Below, one piece after another: positions 1-11,669 of a DNA stretch of 64,000 nucleotides. The position numbers and the translations under genes were made by a program. Origin of the DNA: Volvox africanus. Its lineage: Eukaryota; Chlorophyta; Chlorophyceae; Chlamydomonadales; Volvocaceae. The DNA is taken from assembly GCA_030268105.1 (NCBI GenBank), contig BSDZ01000013.1, positions 45,001 through 109,000 of the forward strand. The letters are read 5' to 3'. How positions within the stretch are numbered: position 1 is the stretch's first letter; each line of letters starts with the position of its first letter. Below the pieces are notes generated by a model. That model made no database searches, had not been told where the DNA came from, and was given only the letters and a program-made list of their open reading frames with translations.

Positions 1-2075
1 CCTTCGCATGCATGGCATGGCCCTGGCCAGGCCATGTGAAGGCGACAGCCTTTGACTGGCAGCCATGATGCCACACAGTCAGTCATGCGGTACTGGTATG
101 ACTCCCCATCACACCGCATTATTATAATGTTCTCACACAATGCAATGATTTTGTAGGTTCCCAAGTGCGAAAGCGTAATGAATCAATATCACATATGGCG
201 CACATATGATGGACAACCATCGGTCTCACGCCACAAACCCAAATAACACAACTTTGGGGTATATGCTGTACACCATCTGTCTGTGCTGTCCCTTACTATA
301 ACACTAGTCGGGGGGACAGAGCGTCAAGCTGGTCCTCCAACTGACACCCAACGCAGTCGACAGGAAAACTCCCCGCCTTTGATCGCATTAAGTCTGCGTT
401 GCACTGAGCGGAGAGTTGCAGGACCTGGAAGCCAGGAAAGAACCAAGGATTGGGAATAGGATTTTTAGTAAGTAATTGGAATAATCATGGGTCCGGATTT
501 TCGAGAAATAGACGGAAATTGTGCAGGCATTTAGCGTTTAAGCTAATAAACACATGATAAACTGTTGGCATGCCTCCCAAGAAATCAGGTATCTATATTT
601 ATCTATTAGAAACTGACAACAGTCAACAACACGCGTTCAAACTAGCATATACTCGATAGCCCTGGATACAAATTATTTACATATCTGAGGTCTTTGGCGC
701 CACCATCTGGAATCCTGCGGCGAAATCACCCACCATAGATATCGGTCAAGTCGTTTTGACGCCGCCAAGATGAAGCCCAGGAAAAGCGGGGAGGGCTTCC
801 CCGGACGGGACTTGAACTCTGGGTGGAACTGAAGGACAAAACAGGGAGTGGGACTAAATGTGTATAAGGAAAGATTAATGTACCACATGAAGAGCATGGT
901 GCAGGCAACGGGATATAGCATAAAACGATTGCAGCTCTTGCACAGCATCTTCACCTTCCTCTTGAAACCCTGCCAAATAGGGACTCCATATGTCCCCCAT
1001 CGATGCTACCATAACCTACAATGTAACACATTCGTCAGTCCATGTACCTCACAGCTCACCTGCGCCGCAACATAATAGGGGTGATCCGCGGGTTGGTTCA
1101 CCAGCTCCAAAATCTCCATGCGTTGGCCCGTCTCATCACGGCCAACAAAGTGCATCCCCGCCTCTTCTAGCTTCGGCACCAGATCGGGATTCACCTCGTA
1201 CCTGCACATTGGGCCAGGGTTGCAATAAGAAGGCTACCCAGGCGGCTCAGCCCTATATGGTGCATCAGCAACGGGCAATCTCAGGATTAGACCTTCATTT
1301 TCCCTACGGCTACCCACCTCTCCTTTATACCATTGCGTCTATACGATCAAAGCCCCAAGGCATTGCCCTGACCTTACTTTCATCTGGCAGTTGTTTGCAC
1401 CATATGACACACAGCACTACCTGCCCACCTGTGCCGATGCCGCTCTTCAATGTACTGATCCTGTTGATACAATTTTGCGGAGATGCAGCTCATGGTCTGC
1501 AACACGGTGCGACGCGCTCCTAGACGCATCGTGCCGCCTTTGTGCGTCGTAGATATTTCCGGCATGAAGACCACCGCCGGGTGTGGTGTCGCAGGCGCGA
1601 ACTCTGTGGAATTGGCTTCCGACATACCCAACACGTTGCGCACAAATTCAATCACGGCGATCTGTTTGGGGTTCACAACAACACAAGAGGAAAGACACAC
1701 ATAGAACCAACAAGAACTGCGCTATGTGTAATGAAATGTGCCAAAGCTGGACACATGGCACAGGAAAGATAACGAGATTGACTTACTGAATAAGGCGGAT
1801 TGGGGAGATATGCATGAGGGGGAGCACACTAACTCGTAAAGCACGGCATGTCCTTATAGCGCGCAGGATGATAGCAGAGGGGTCGCTTACACAGGCTTTC
1901 TTCTTCCTTCCAAATGGTGCACCCACACTTTATCAGGCCACTCCAGCACACAACTGTCGGTATGGTGCTTACTTCCGCTCTGCCATGTGCCGGCACCGCA
2001 CCTGCATGCCCAGGCATATCCCTAGGTAAGGTTTCTTGTTGATTCGCGCATAATTAGCAGCCAATATCTTCCCCT
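1..2075 (+). repeat. Left arm of 2.1-kb inverted repeat (palindrome)
   Basis: Positions 1-2075 are the reverse complement of 6681-8755: every position x pairs with 8756-x. The arms differ by only a handful of substitutions (for example around 1944, 1984, 2013 and 2018). The match is still perfect at base 1, so the arm may extend left of the window. The inner end is sharp: homology stops after the CCCCT at 2071-2075. The arm carries exons 12-14 and most of exon 11 of the minus-strand CTP synthase gene, plus about 670 bp downstream of its stop codon. Confidence 0.97.
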
Positions 2076-5000
2076 CCACTCCACGAGAGCCAAAGCCGCC
2101 CGGCACCAGGATGCCGTCCGCTTCCACCAACTTACGCCAGCTGTGAAGGAGCAATCACAAGCGACATCAAGAGGAGCCATGCTCAGCTTAGCTAAGAAAC
2201 AAATGCAAGAGTACACAAACCAAGCCGAGGAAAGAAGTTGCAACCACAAGGCAACTTTTGTAGGTGATGTCAAGTAATTGGTAGCGACAATCAGCTGATG
2301 TTTGCAATCTCAGATTGCCGAAGCCTTCTCAGTTAAAAGTCATCCGCACGCACACTGCAGGCAGCCGTCAGGTCTAGCGAGGATTTAGTTGTGGAATGCG
2401 AGTTATTGGCGATTATCCACCAACTCAATGTCCCACGTCTATTCAGTACGTTACCTGAACTTACCTGAATCCCGTCCCAAGGGTGTTTTGCAACGTGGAA
2501 TACTTGACAACCGGCCATGAATCAATGATGGCCGATACCCATTATTGCAGAGCCTTAAATTCTAACCCAAATACCCACCCTACACGGAATCACGGATGAG
2601 CATATGCCTTCTTGAAATAACCATCCCACCTCGCATTGTACACTGTAAGGTCTGACTCCTTGCTTTCGGGCTCTACGGACGCCGCCTCTACCCACTCCAG
2701 CTCAAGCTTGACGCGCGCCTCCATGCAGGCATGCTGGAGCGACTTAATGACCGACAAGTAGGCGTCCGAAAGGTTTGTGTACTTGCCTAAAGTTGTAGGG
2801 GCGATTAGATGCAGTTGAGAATTAACCTACGGGCAGCTTTTCGCCTCTTGCACAATGGGATTAAGGATTGGATAAGGAGAAGGCTCAAAGGAGTTGATAA
2901 AGTCGTACGGTCTAATGTAACGGACCCTGTCACATGAACCCACCAGTGCTGCGGTGAAACAGGGGGCACGGTGCGGCAACATACGATTCCAGGCGGGCGT
3001 GGTAACTTCATGTGGTACGAGTCCACGTCCCCATACCGATACTCAAGGCGCCAGTCCAATAATCAGACACCAGCACGCCTCCAACATACCCACCCCCCTT
3101 CCCATGCTGCTTCACGGGACTCCTTCATTCATGAGTTTGGACTGCATAAATACTCGCACCTCACCCTCGGGCAGGCAGCTACCCACCAATAAGGGTTATC
3201 TTAACGGGGTCTGTCAAAGAGTCCCATCGATCCGCCAGGTTAACCTTCCAGGAGGTCAGGTCAAGTTTATCCGCCTCTGTAAGACCCAACTTGGCACACA
3301 GAAGTTGATGGGCGCCCTGTCAGACACATGGTAGCCAAGGGTAGGCAAGGCCGTTGCTCAGAATACTAGTGGTGGTGGAACCCACCTGTGACCCGGGGCT
3401 AATAGACTGGCCACGGGATTGTAAATACGAAACGGACCACATTCAACCTGCTCCTCGGGAGCCCCGCAACCGAACCCATGCTTCGTGGTTAAAACTATTT
3501 CAAGCCATCTCATATCCATTTCCTAATGGGCCGTTCCCAACCCTGCATACACACAAGAAATACCTTGCCCACCAAATTATAAACTCCCTTTTCTATACGA
3601 AAATGTAAACGTGGTCACACCTGCTCCTGCATTATAAGTGGCACCCGCCAGATGTTGGACACGTCGTGCAGCGACAGCACGTTGGCAGTGGGCACGTTGC
3701 AGAAAAGGGCCTGCCAAGCATGTGTGAGAGGAATAAACATATAGCGAGATAACTGAAGGAAGGAGGAGGAGCTGATGTTAGGGTGAAGGCGCTATACGAG
3801 GTGGAATCCAGGGCCATGAACAACTAGACGCTTTTGAGAAAAGGTAGACCCCAAAAGTGCTTGCCTTGTCAAGCCTCCCTTTCCTTGGCCTTTCATTCCG
3901 CGCCAACAAAGTGCAATGGCATACCCCTATTCATCAACATGAAACCCCTGGCCCATTTTGACGAGCTCCATGTCCAAGCAATCCTTCTCCATGCCCTAGG
4001 ACCCCCATCCACCCCATCTTCCCTTTTGTTGCTGTACGTCATTACCAGGTCTGTACCCACCAGTTTGGAACGGACGCTGTCCTCCAGGGGGTATGAGCTG
4101 CGGCAGGCCAAGAAGGTCGGCATGATGCCCAATGACCTCAGCACCTAAAGGGCACAAGGCGCCCAGTCAGCTGTTCTAGGCGTCTGGTTTACAAACAGGG
4201 TCGTGGCATCAGGAGACATACAGTTGACTAAGCGCCAATCCATTATCCAAGAGCTTAGCGCCCATACACCTGCCCTATCTATAACGCAATAAAAGGGAAC
4301 GCCGTGAAAGGGTGGGCGGACTTTTAAGACTGATACTCCCATCTACTACTGGCAACGACCAGGAAGCCTTCAAATCTCCACGGCTTGAATTTCAAGGGGA
4401 AGCCCCACAGCCATGGCACCGGGTCTTTGCCCTCATGCGGCACAAGAGTTCGCGGGCCACACATGGGCTGGCCTCACAACAGATAAAGGGCGCACCTGCA
4501 CGCTATGCTGCGTTGGCTTCGTCTTCTGTTCGCCCACCACACCTGCGGGCAACACGCATAATTCAGTCTCTTAAATTAGTCAATCATTACTCCGTAATCA
4601 CCCTTAATTCCCCTCATCATAATCACTGCATCTTCTTTCCCTTGGTAAACGAGACAACTCGTCGGCCAGAAGTGCAACATCGGCACGCCCTTGGAAGTAT
4701 TTCTCATCCAGTCGCCCCACCCTGAAAATCGCATGGCCCGGCCCAATCAGTCACATACATATCATCCATCGCAATTGCAGGACCCTGCCCTCTCCCGATG
4801 TTTCGCACATGAATATGGCAGCGCCTCTTACCAATAACTGGCACCAACGAAACGTGCACGTTGCAGATGTTATCGCCCACTCGGATACAAAACTGACGCA
4901 GCGCCTCGACGAAGGGTGCAGACTCAATATCACCCACAGTGCCACCCAACTCAATAACACACACATGCGGTACGCCAGCCTTCCCGTCAACGGGCTGCGC

Positions 5001-5895
5001 TGCCACCCGTTGGATCCAGTCCTGGATCGCATCCGTGATGTGGGGAACAACCTGTGGAACAAGATGTGTTATCCCAGGGAAGAGGTAAAGTTTACGATCG
5101 CGTCCTCACATCATCCTAACACCGTATAGCATATTCGACTATTGGAATGCCAGTCGGGCCAGCCTTGAGTTTGGTGGCTGGTTGCCCAAAATATCGTGGA
5201 GGGATAATGCGCAGGGACATGCATACCTGCACCGTTTTACCGAGGTAGTCTCCACGCCGTTCCCTCTCAATGACAGCCTTCATGGGGCGCAGGGATATGG
5301 GGGTCGGAGGTGGCAGTAGCCGGATGTGTAAGCAACCTTTTATTATGTCCAAATACCAAAACAAGAGATATAAAAATAATGTGCAACCAATAATGTTCAG
5401 ACAATCACAGAGGTGTGGTCATTAGCGACTTGCAAGGACGAGAGGTGTCGGACCTGGTAAATCTTCCCTGTGGTGATGTTGCTGTCCCGGGTTAGGGTGA
5501 TGTCGAGAAAGCGTTCGTAATTTCCCAAATCCAGATCAGCCTGAACGCAACAAGACGTACACGTGCGTCAGGCTGGCAGACTCGAAAAGATGTCAGGGCC
5601 GCCAGGACACACCTCGCCGCCGTCGTCTAACACAAACACTTCGCCATGCTCAAATGGAGACATGGTACCGGCGTCAACATTAAGGTAGGGATCTACGGGG
5701 AGCGTGGGCTTGGGTAAGCCCTTTCAATTGTGATTTGTAGTTTGGACGCAGAATGGTTATACGCGCACCAATTTTTATTGACGTAACGCGGTATCCGCAA
5801 TTCTTCAGCAGCACACCTATGCTGCTCGCTGTCACGCCTTTGCCGAGACCGCTAACGACGCCACCGGTAACCAAAACATACTTTGTTGCTTGCAT
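673..5895 (-). CDS. CTP synthase, 14 exons, apparently intact
   Basis: Converts UTP to CTP using ATP and glutamine-derived ammonia, the last step of de novo pyrimidine nucleotide synthesis; cytosolic, sometimes filament-forming. Exons read 5895-5769, 5692-5613, 5540-5454, 5277-5227, 5051-4832, 4542-4496, 4144-4061, 3710-3621, 3316-3187, 2786-2630, 2140-2002, 1661-1429, 1201-1060 and 828-673. All introns are GT-AG and phases match at every junction, giving 580 codons, a usual eukaryotic length. The synthase domain has the P-loop [10 protein letters not shown] (residues 11-20), [10 protein letters not shown], the [13 protein letters not shown] stretch and [11 protein letters not shown]. The class I glutaminase domain has GICLGMQ with nucleophile Cys400, and FHPE with His531/Glu533. 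No in-frame stop was seen. The start ATG is directly followed by the conserved KYVLVTGG. Unusually, exons 12-14 and most of exon 11 lie in the left arm of a palindrome. The C-terminal 25 or so residues are the least certain part. Confidence 0.93.
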
Positions 5896-6680
5896 GTTTA
5901 CGCTGCAAGAAAAAAGTTCCAAACTTAACAGCTAAATCGGCGATCCATATATTAAACGTGCAGTGTCTTGAAAAAGGCAAACTTAACATATGTCTCCCGC
6001 GCAATTGTACGGACGCCTTGAGCTTGCAGCAACAAGGCTCAGCATCCTATCAAAGATGGTTACTTGAGTTTGGTTCATTCACTTTCATTCTTAGGTTCGT
6101 GCCTCACCTAAGCTAAGGCCACTGGGAACGTCTTAAACAAAACCGAGATGTTCTGCGTAGCAAGTTCCTTATCCAATTAACATGTCGACTTTAAACTTGA
6201 GCCTGCTGCGATATCAATCATATTTGCCTCCGAGTTGGGGTTCACTATTGTGGACATCTTTGTATGCACCGAGGCGTCAAGTCATACCCTTTGCCCCAAC
6301 CTCAAAAGCGAACGAAGCTTGCGGATCGGCCTTACGCCCTATACTATCTTCGTATTCGCGTGCCGTCGGTGGTTCCTTTCTACCACGGGGGGCAGCTACA
6401 CAAGCATCGCCACCTTCGTCGGTCATGGCCAGGGCTGAAGACGACAATTTGCACATATTTGCGTTCTGCCGAACAAGAGATGATGCAGCCAAAGTACAGG
6501 AAACAACGAAAGGGGTAGGAAAGGGGCTTGCTGAGGAGAGAGACCTATATTAGTGAGATTCGGTAAACCAATAAACAGCCAACAATCAGAACCGCCGCTT
6601 CAAAATGCTTTCTCATCACGGCTGTGCGGCATGCATGATGCAGCTAGTATTCCCACGGTGAATCTACCTACGGTTGACCG
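5896..6680. other. Upstream flank of CTP synthase with unassigned reading frames
   Basis: This 785-bp stretch should contain the CTP synthase promoter. I see no clear TATA box at a convincing distance. It also has overlapping open frames. On plus, a frame ends at 6553 with a charged tail (DDAAKVQE...GLAEERDLY). On minus, a frame runs from a pyrimidine-rich 3' splice-site-like sequence (TCTCTCCTCAG, near 6535) to a possible GTATGA donor near 6290. In the second locus (26129-26564) both frames stay open, and a 3-bp indel there preserves frame. A small exon of an unknown gene on one strand is possible. The 401-bp array unit takes its first 330 or so bases from this region. Confidence 0.4.
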
Positions 6681-8083
6681 AGGGGAAGATATTGGCTGCT
6701 AATTATGCGCGAATCAACAAGAAACCTTACCTAGGGATACGCCTAGGCATGCAGGTGCGGTGCCGGCACGTGGCAGAGCGGAAGTAAGCACCATACCGAC
6801 AGTTGTGTGCTAGAGTGGCCTGATAAAGTGTGGGTGCGCCATTTGGAAGGAAGAAGAAAGCCTGTGTAAGCGACCCCTCTGCTATCATCCTGCGCGCTAT
6901 AAGGACATGCCGTGCTTTACGAGTTAGTGTGCTCCCCCTCATGCATATCTCCCCAATCCGCCTTATTCAGTAAGTCAATCTCGTTATCTTTCCTGTGCCA
7001 TGTGTCCAGCTTTGGCACATTTCATTACACATAGCGCAGTTCTTGTTGGTTCTATGTGTGTCTTTCCTCTTGTGTTGTTGTGAACCCCAAACAGATCGCC
7101 GTGATTGAATTTGTGCGCAACGTGTTGGGTATGTCGGAAGCCAATTCCACAGAGTTCGCGCCTGCGACACCACACCCGGCGGTGGTCTTCATGCCGGAAA
7201 TATCTACGACGCACAAAGGCGGCACGATGCGTCTAGGAGCGCGTCGCACCGTGTTGCAGACCATGAGCTGCATCTCCGCAAAATTGTATCAACAGGATCA
7301 GTACATTGAAGAGCGGCATCGGCACAGGTGGGCAGGTAGTGCTGTGTGTCATATGGTGCAAACAACTGCCAGATGAAAGTAAGGTCAGGGCAATGCCTTG
7401 GGGCTTTGATCGTATAGACGCAATGGTATAAAGGAGAGGTGGGTAGCCGTAGGGAAAATGAAGGTCTAATCCTGAGATTGCCCGTTGCTGATGCACCATA
7501 TAGGGCTGAGCCGCCTGGGTAGCCTTCTTATTGCAACCCTGGCCCAATGTGCAGGTACGAGGTGAATCCCGATCTGGTGCCGAAGCTAGAAGAGGCGGGG
7601 ATGCACTTTGTTGGCCGTGATGAGACGGGCCAACGCATGGAGATTTTGGAGCTGGTGAACCAACCCGCGGATCACCCCTATTATGTTGCGGCGCAGGTGA
7701 GCTGTGAGGTACATGGACTGACGAATGTGTTACATTGTAGGTTATGGTAGCATCGATGGGGGACATATGGAGTCCCTATTTGGCAGGGTTTCAAGAGGAA
7801 GGTGAAGATGCTGTGCAAGAGCTGCAATCGTTTTATGCTATATCCCGTTGCCTGCACCATGCTCTTCATGTGGTACATTAATCTTTCCTTATACACATTT
7901 AGTCCCACTCCCTGTTTTGTCCTTCAGTTCCACCCAGAGTTCAAGTCCCGTCCGGGGAAGCCCTCCCCGCTTTTCCTGGGCTTCATCTTGGCGGCGTCAA
8001 AACGACTTGACCGATATCTATGGTGGGTGATTTCGCCGCAGGATTCCAGATGGTGGCGCCAAAGACCTCAGATATGTAAATAA
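6681..8083 (+). pseudogene. Inverted duplicate of CTP synthase exons 11(part)-14
   Basis: Plus-strand copy of the glutaminase-domain exons: exon 11 from the [15 protein letters not shown] segment, exon 12 at 7095-7327, exon 13 at 7555-7696 and exon 14 at 7928-8083. It has no exons 1-10, so it cannot encode a synthase. The nucleophile codon of the glutaminase reads CGC (Arg) instead of TGC: GIRLGMQ in place of GICLGMQ. Splice sites are otherwise preserved. If transcribed with the real gene it would be fully complementary to the 3' half of that mRNA. Confidence 0.9.
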
Positions 8084-8755
8084 TTTGTATCCAGGGCTAT
8101 CGAGTATATGCTAGTTTGAACGCGTGTTGTTGACTGTTGTCAGTTTCTAATAGATAAATATAGATACCTGATTTCTTGGGAGGCATGCCAACAGTTTATC
8201 ATGTGTTTATTAGCTTAAACGCTAAATGCCTGCACAATTTCCGTCTATTTCTCGAAAATCCGGACCCATGATTATTCCAATTACTTACTAAAAATCCTAT
8301 TCCCAATCCTTGGTTCTTTCCTGGCTTCCAGGTCCTGCAACTCTCCGCTCAGTGCAACGCAGACTTAATGCGATCAAAGGCGGGGAGTTTTCCTGTCGAC
8401 TGCGTTGGGTGTCAGTTGGAGGACCAGCTTGACGCTCTGTCCCCCCGACTAGTGTTATAGTAAGGGACAGCACAGACAGATGGTGTACAGCATATACCCC
8501 AAAGTTGTGTTATTTGGGTTTGTGGCGTGAGACCGATGGTTGTCCATCATATGTGCGCCATATGTGATATTGATTCATTACGCTTTCGCACTTGGGAACC
8601 TACAAAATCATTGCATTGTGTGAGAACATTATAATAATGCGGTGTGATGGGGAGTCATACCAGTACCGCATGACTGACTGTGTGGCATCATGGCTGCCAG
8701 TCAAAGGCTGTCGCCTTCACATGGCCTGGCCAGGGCCATGCCATGCATGCGAAGG
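6681..8755 (-). repeat. Right arm of 2.1-kb inverted repeat
   Basis: Mirror copy of 1-2075 around a 4,605-bp spacer (2076-6680). The inner boundary is at AGGGGAAGAT (6681), where the sequence leaves CTP synthase exon 11 and enters the gene's upstream flank. Beyond 8755 the sequence continues into a dispersed repeat related to 57985-58465, so the palindrome may extend further on the unseen left side. Confidence 0.97.
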
Positions 8756-8911
8756 GTTAAACCTATATAGGGTCTGTAAACAGTAAAGATGTTTTCAGTG
8801 CATTTTGTGTGTGTTTGCGTGTTTCATAGGGGGTGGGTACATAAAAGAGCTCAGCTTCTATAATCCTTTGGTCTCTTTTGGGTAGCTTTTGGGCATCTGA
8901 CAAAAGTCGTT
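8440..8911 (-). repeat. Dispersed repeat copy at the palindrome's outer end
   Basis: Read on the minus strand, this segment aligns with 57985-58465 on plus: both run through a stretch with AAAGGAGACCAA / GAGCTC / CACACAAA-type landmarks and then a block with GATGGACA, ATCGGTCTCA and CACAAACCCAAATA. The inner part (8440-8755) belongs to the palindrome arm and so is also present at 1-316. I found no coding capacity or terminal repeats, so its class is unknown. Confidence 0.7.
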
Positions 8912-9284
8912 TCTCGACATGTCTCTATGTCATATTCATCATACATGATCTCCTCATATAGACCCACACGAGCTCATTGATCCTCCTGACTGCTGCGCCA
9001 CCTAACACATTGTACTGTATGCACACACACAATGTGCTGTAGCACGGTGTACTGTATGTACGCAAACATCTTAACTGTTGGCTTAAGGGATTTTACTCCA
9101 ACTGTCTATGTAGATTAGAAAATGGAAATATTGTCATGGCGTGGTGTAGTAGGTGTGGTGCGTGTCGGCGTCATTCGATTAGGTGTACTTTGCAATGTTT
9201 GATGAACAGCTCCATAGCCGTGGAATTGATTCCACTCAGAACTGGTCGCATATCGGATCTCCGGTATAAATGCGGCCGAGCGCA
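8912..9284. other. Non-coding gap
   Basis: AT-rich sequence between the dispersed repeat and the DIRS-like fragment. It contains two closely spaced similar stretches (CACAATGTGCTGTAGCA and a neighbouring GTACTGTATG duplicate near 9010-9060). I see no gene. Confidence 0.5.
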
Positions 9285-10390
9285 TTAAGAAGCCGCCAGG
9301 GGAAGCAGCAAAGAAGGGTAATAAAAAAATGAAGGGTAAGCGTTGTGCCCAGTCCAGGGTTGTAAAAGTGCGTTCACACCCGATGAACCTGGGCAATGAT
9401 GCCGTGAGAAGAAGCAAGGCAGCTGCGTGTTGATATGCGAGGCAAATAAGTCCACGTCATGCGGACCAAAATGGTTCTCAATAAGCTGAAAAATGTGAGG
9501 GTGCAAACAATAATCATCCCAATCTATCCAACGAGAAGCTGCATCCACTTCATTCTCCACACTAGCTACCCATTCTACCTGGAGGATAATGCTATGTTCC
9601 TGCAGGAAACTCCATAAACACCTCATCTCCTCATGCAAACACGGGGACCTAGAAGACAGACGTCCCAAAACTGCCTGCGTGCAAGTGTTATCCTCCCTGA
9701 TAAGCACAACCCGCTGGGTGACATAAGGAAGGAACGACTCCAAGGCATGACGAACAGCACGCAGCTCTTTCCAATTAATATGCGCCAGGTAGTCATTAGA
9801 GGACCAATAACCTTGAGCTATCCGACCATGTAGTGTTGCACCCCAGGAGTGACGGGATGCATCAACGGACAAGTCCACCACAGCAGGCCCTATGTGAATG
9901 GCGGCAGAGCAATGCCACGTTGGGATATCAGCCCACCAATCAAGATCCCAAAGGGAACCACGTGACAGACCAAGTCGGCCTAACCAACCTACAGGTTGCA
10001 TGATATCATCATAGAAGTTGCGAAGAAAAAGCGGGGCTGGGGTAAGAGCCAGCTAATCAAGCCAACCGCCAGCCATCGGAGCTTGGAAAGTTTCTCCTTG
10101 GGTACCTCAAACAAGCCAGATGCAGTATTGACAGTGATGCCTAGATGATAAACTGCCTGTGAAGGCTCCCACTGACATTTTGTTGGGTGACAAGATAAAC
10201 CTAAATCTCAATAGTCTCCCGCACCCACCACGCTCCAAGACTAGCCTGCTCCTTGGAAGAGAAAACGAAAAGAAAGTCGTCCAGGTAGGGTAGAACCCAA
10301 GCTCCAAGACTTGAGCGGAAGACTTGACGAGACATCCCAGGGAGGAACAGTCTTGATACCAGCTTGTTGTAGATGGTACCCACGAAGGGT
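9285..10390 (-). mobile_element. DIRS-like retroelement fragment: RT (C-terminal part) and RNase H
   Basis: Minus-strand remnant of a tyrosine-recombinase-type (DIRS) retrotransposon polymerase. At about 10260-10390 the RT palm reads VLPYLDDFLFVFSSKEQA, with the catalytic YLDD. It continues through KCQWEPSQAVYHLGITVNT and KEKLSKLRWLAV to an in-frame TAG near 10005 followed by a frame change. The last open frame (10001-9285, 238 codons) has the RNase H block VVDLSVDASRHSWGATL and the DIRS-typical tail DVDLFASHINTQLPCFFSR. No tyrosine recombinase or terminal repeats were found. The 5' part of RT is missing where the (TAA)n array begins. It is dead as it stands. Confidence 0.75.
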
Positions 10391-11568
<1,178 letters not shown>

Positions 11569-11669
11569 GGCTGGAGCCTGGCGTGTGTTAAGGGGGTGGG
11601 GAACTGAGGGGCAGCATAGCCGCGCCTGTATGCGCACACCACCGTGGGAAACCATTTTGGTTTTACCGG

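Noticed and set aside
990..1523. 177-codon plus-strand ORF (and its mirror at 7233-7766)
   Set aside because: It lies antisense to CTP synthase exons 12 and 13 and their intron. It is a shadow frame with no domain.
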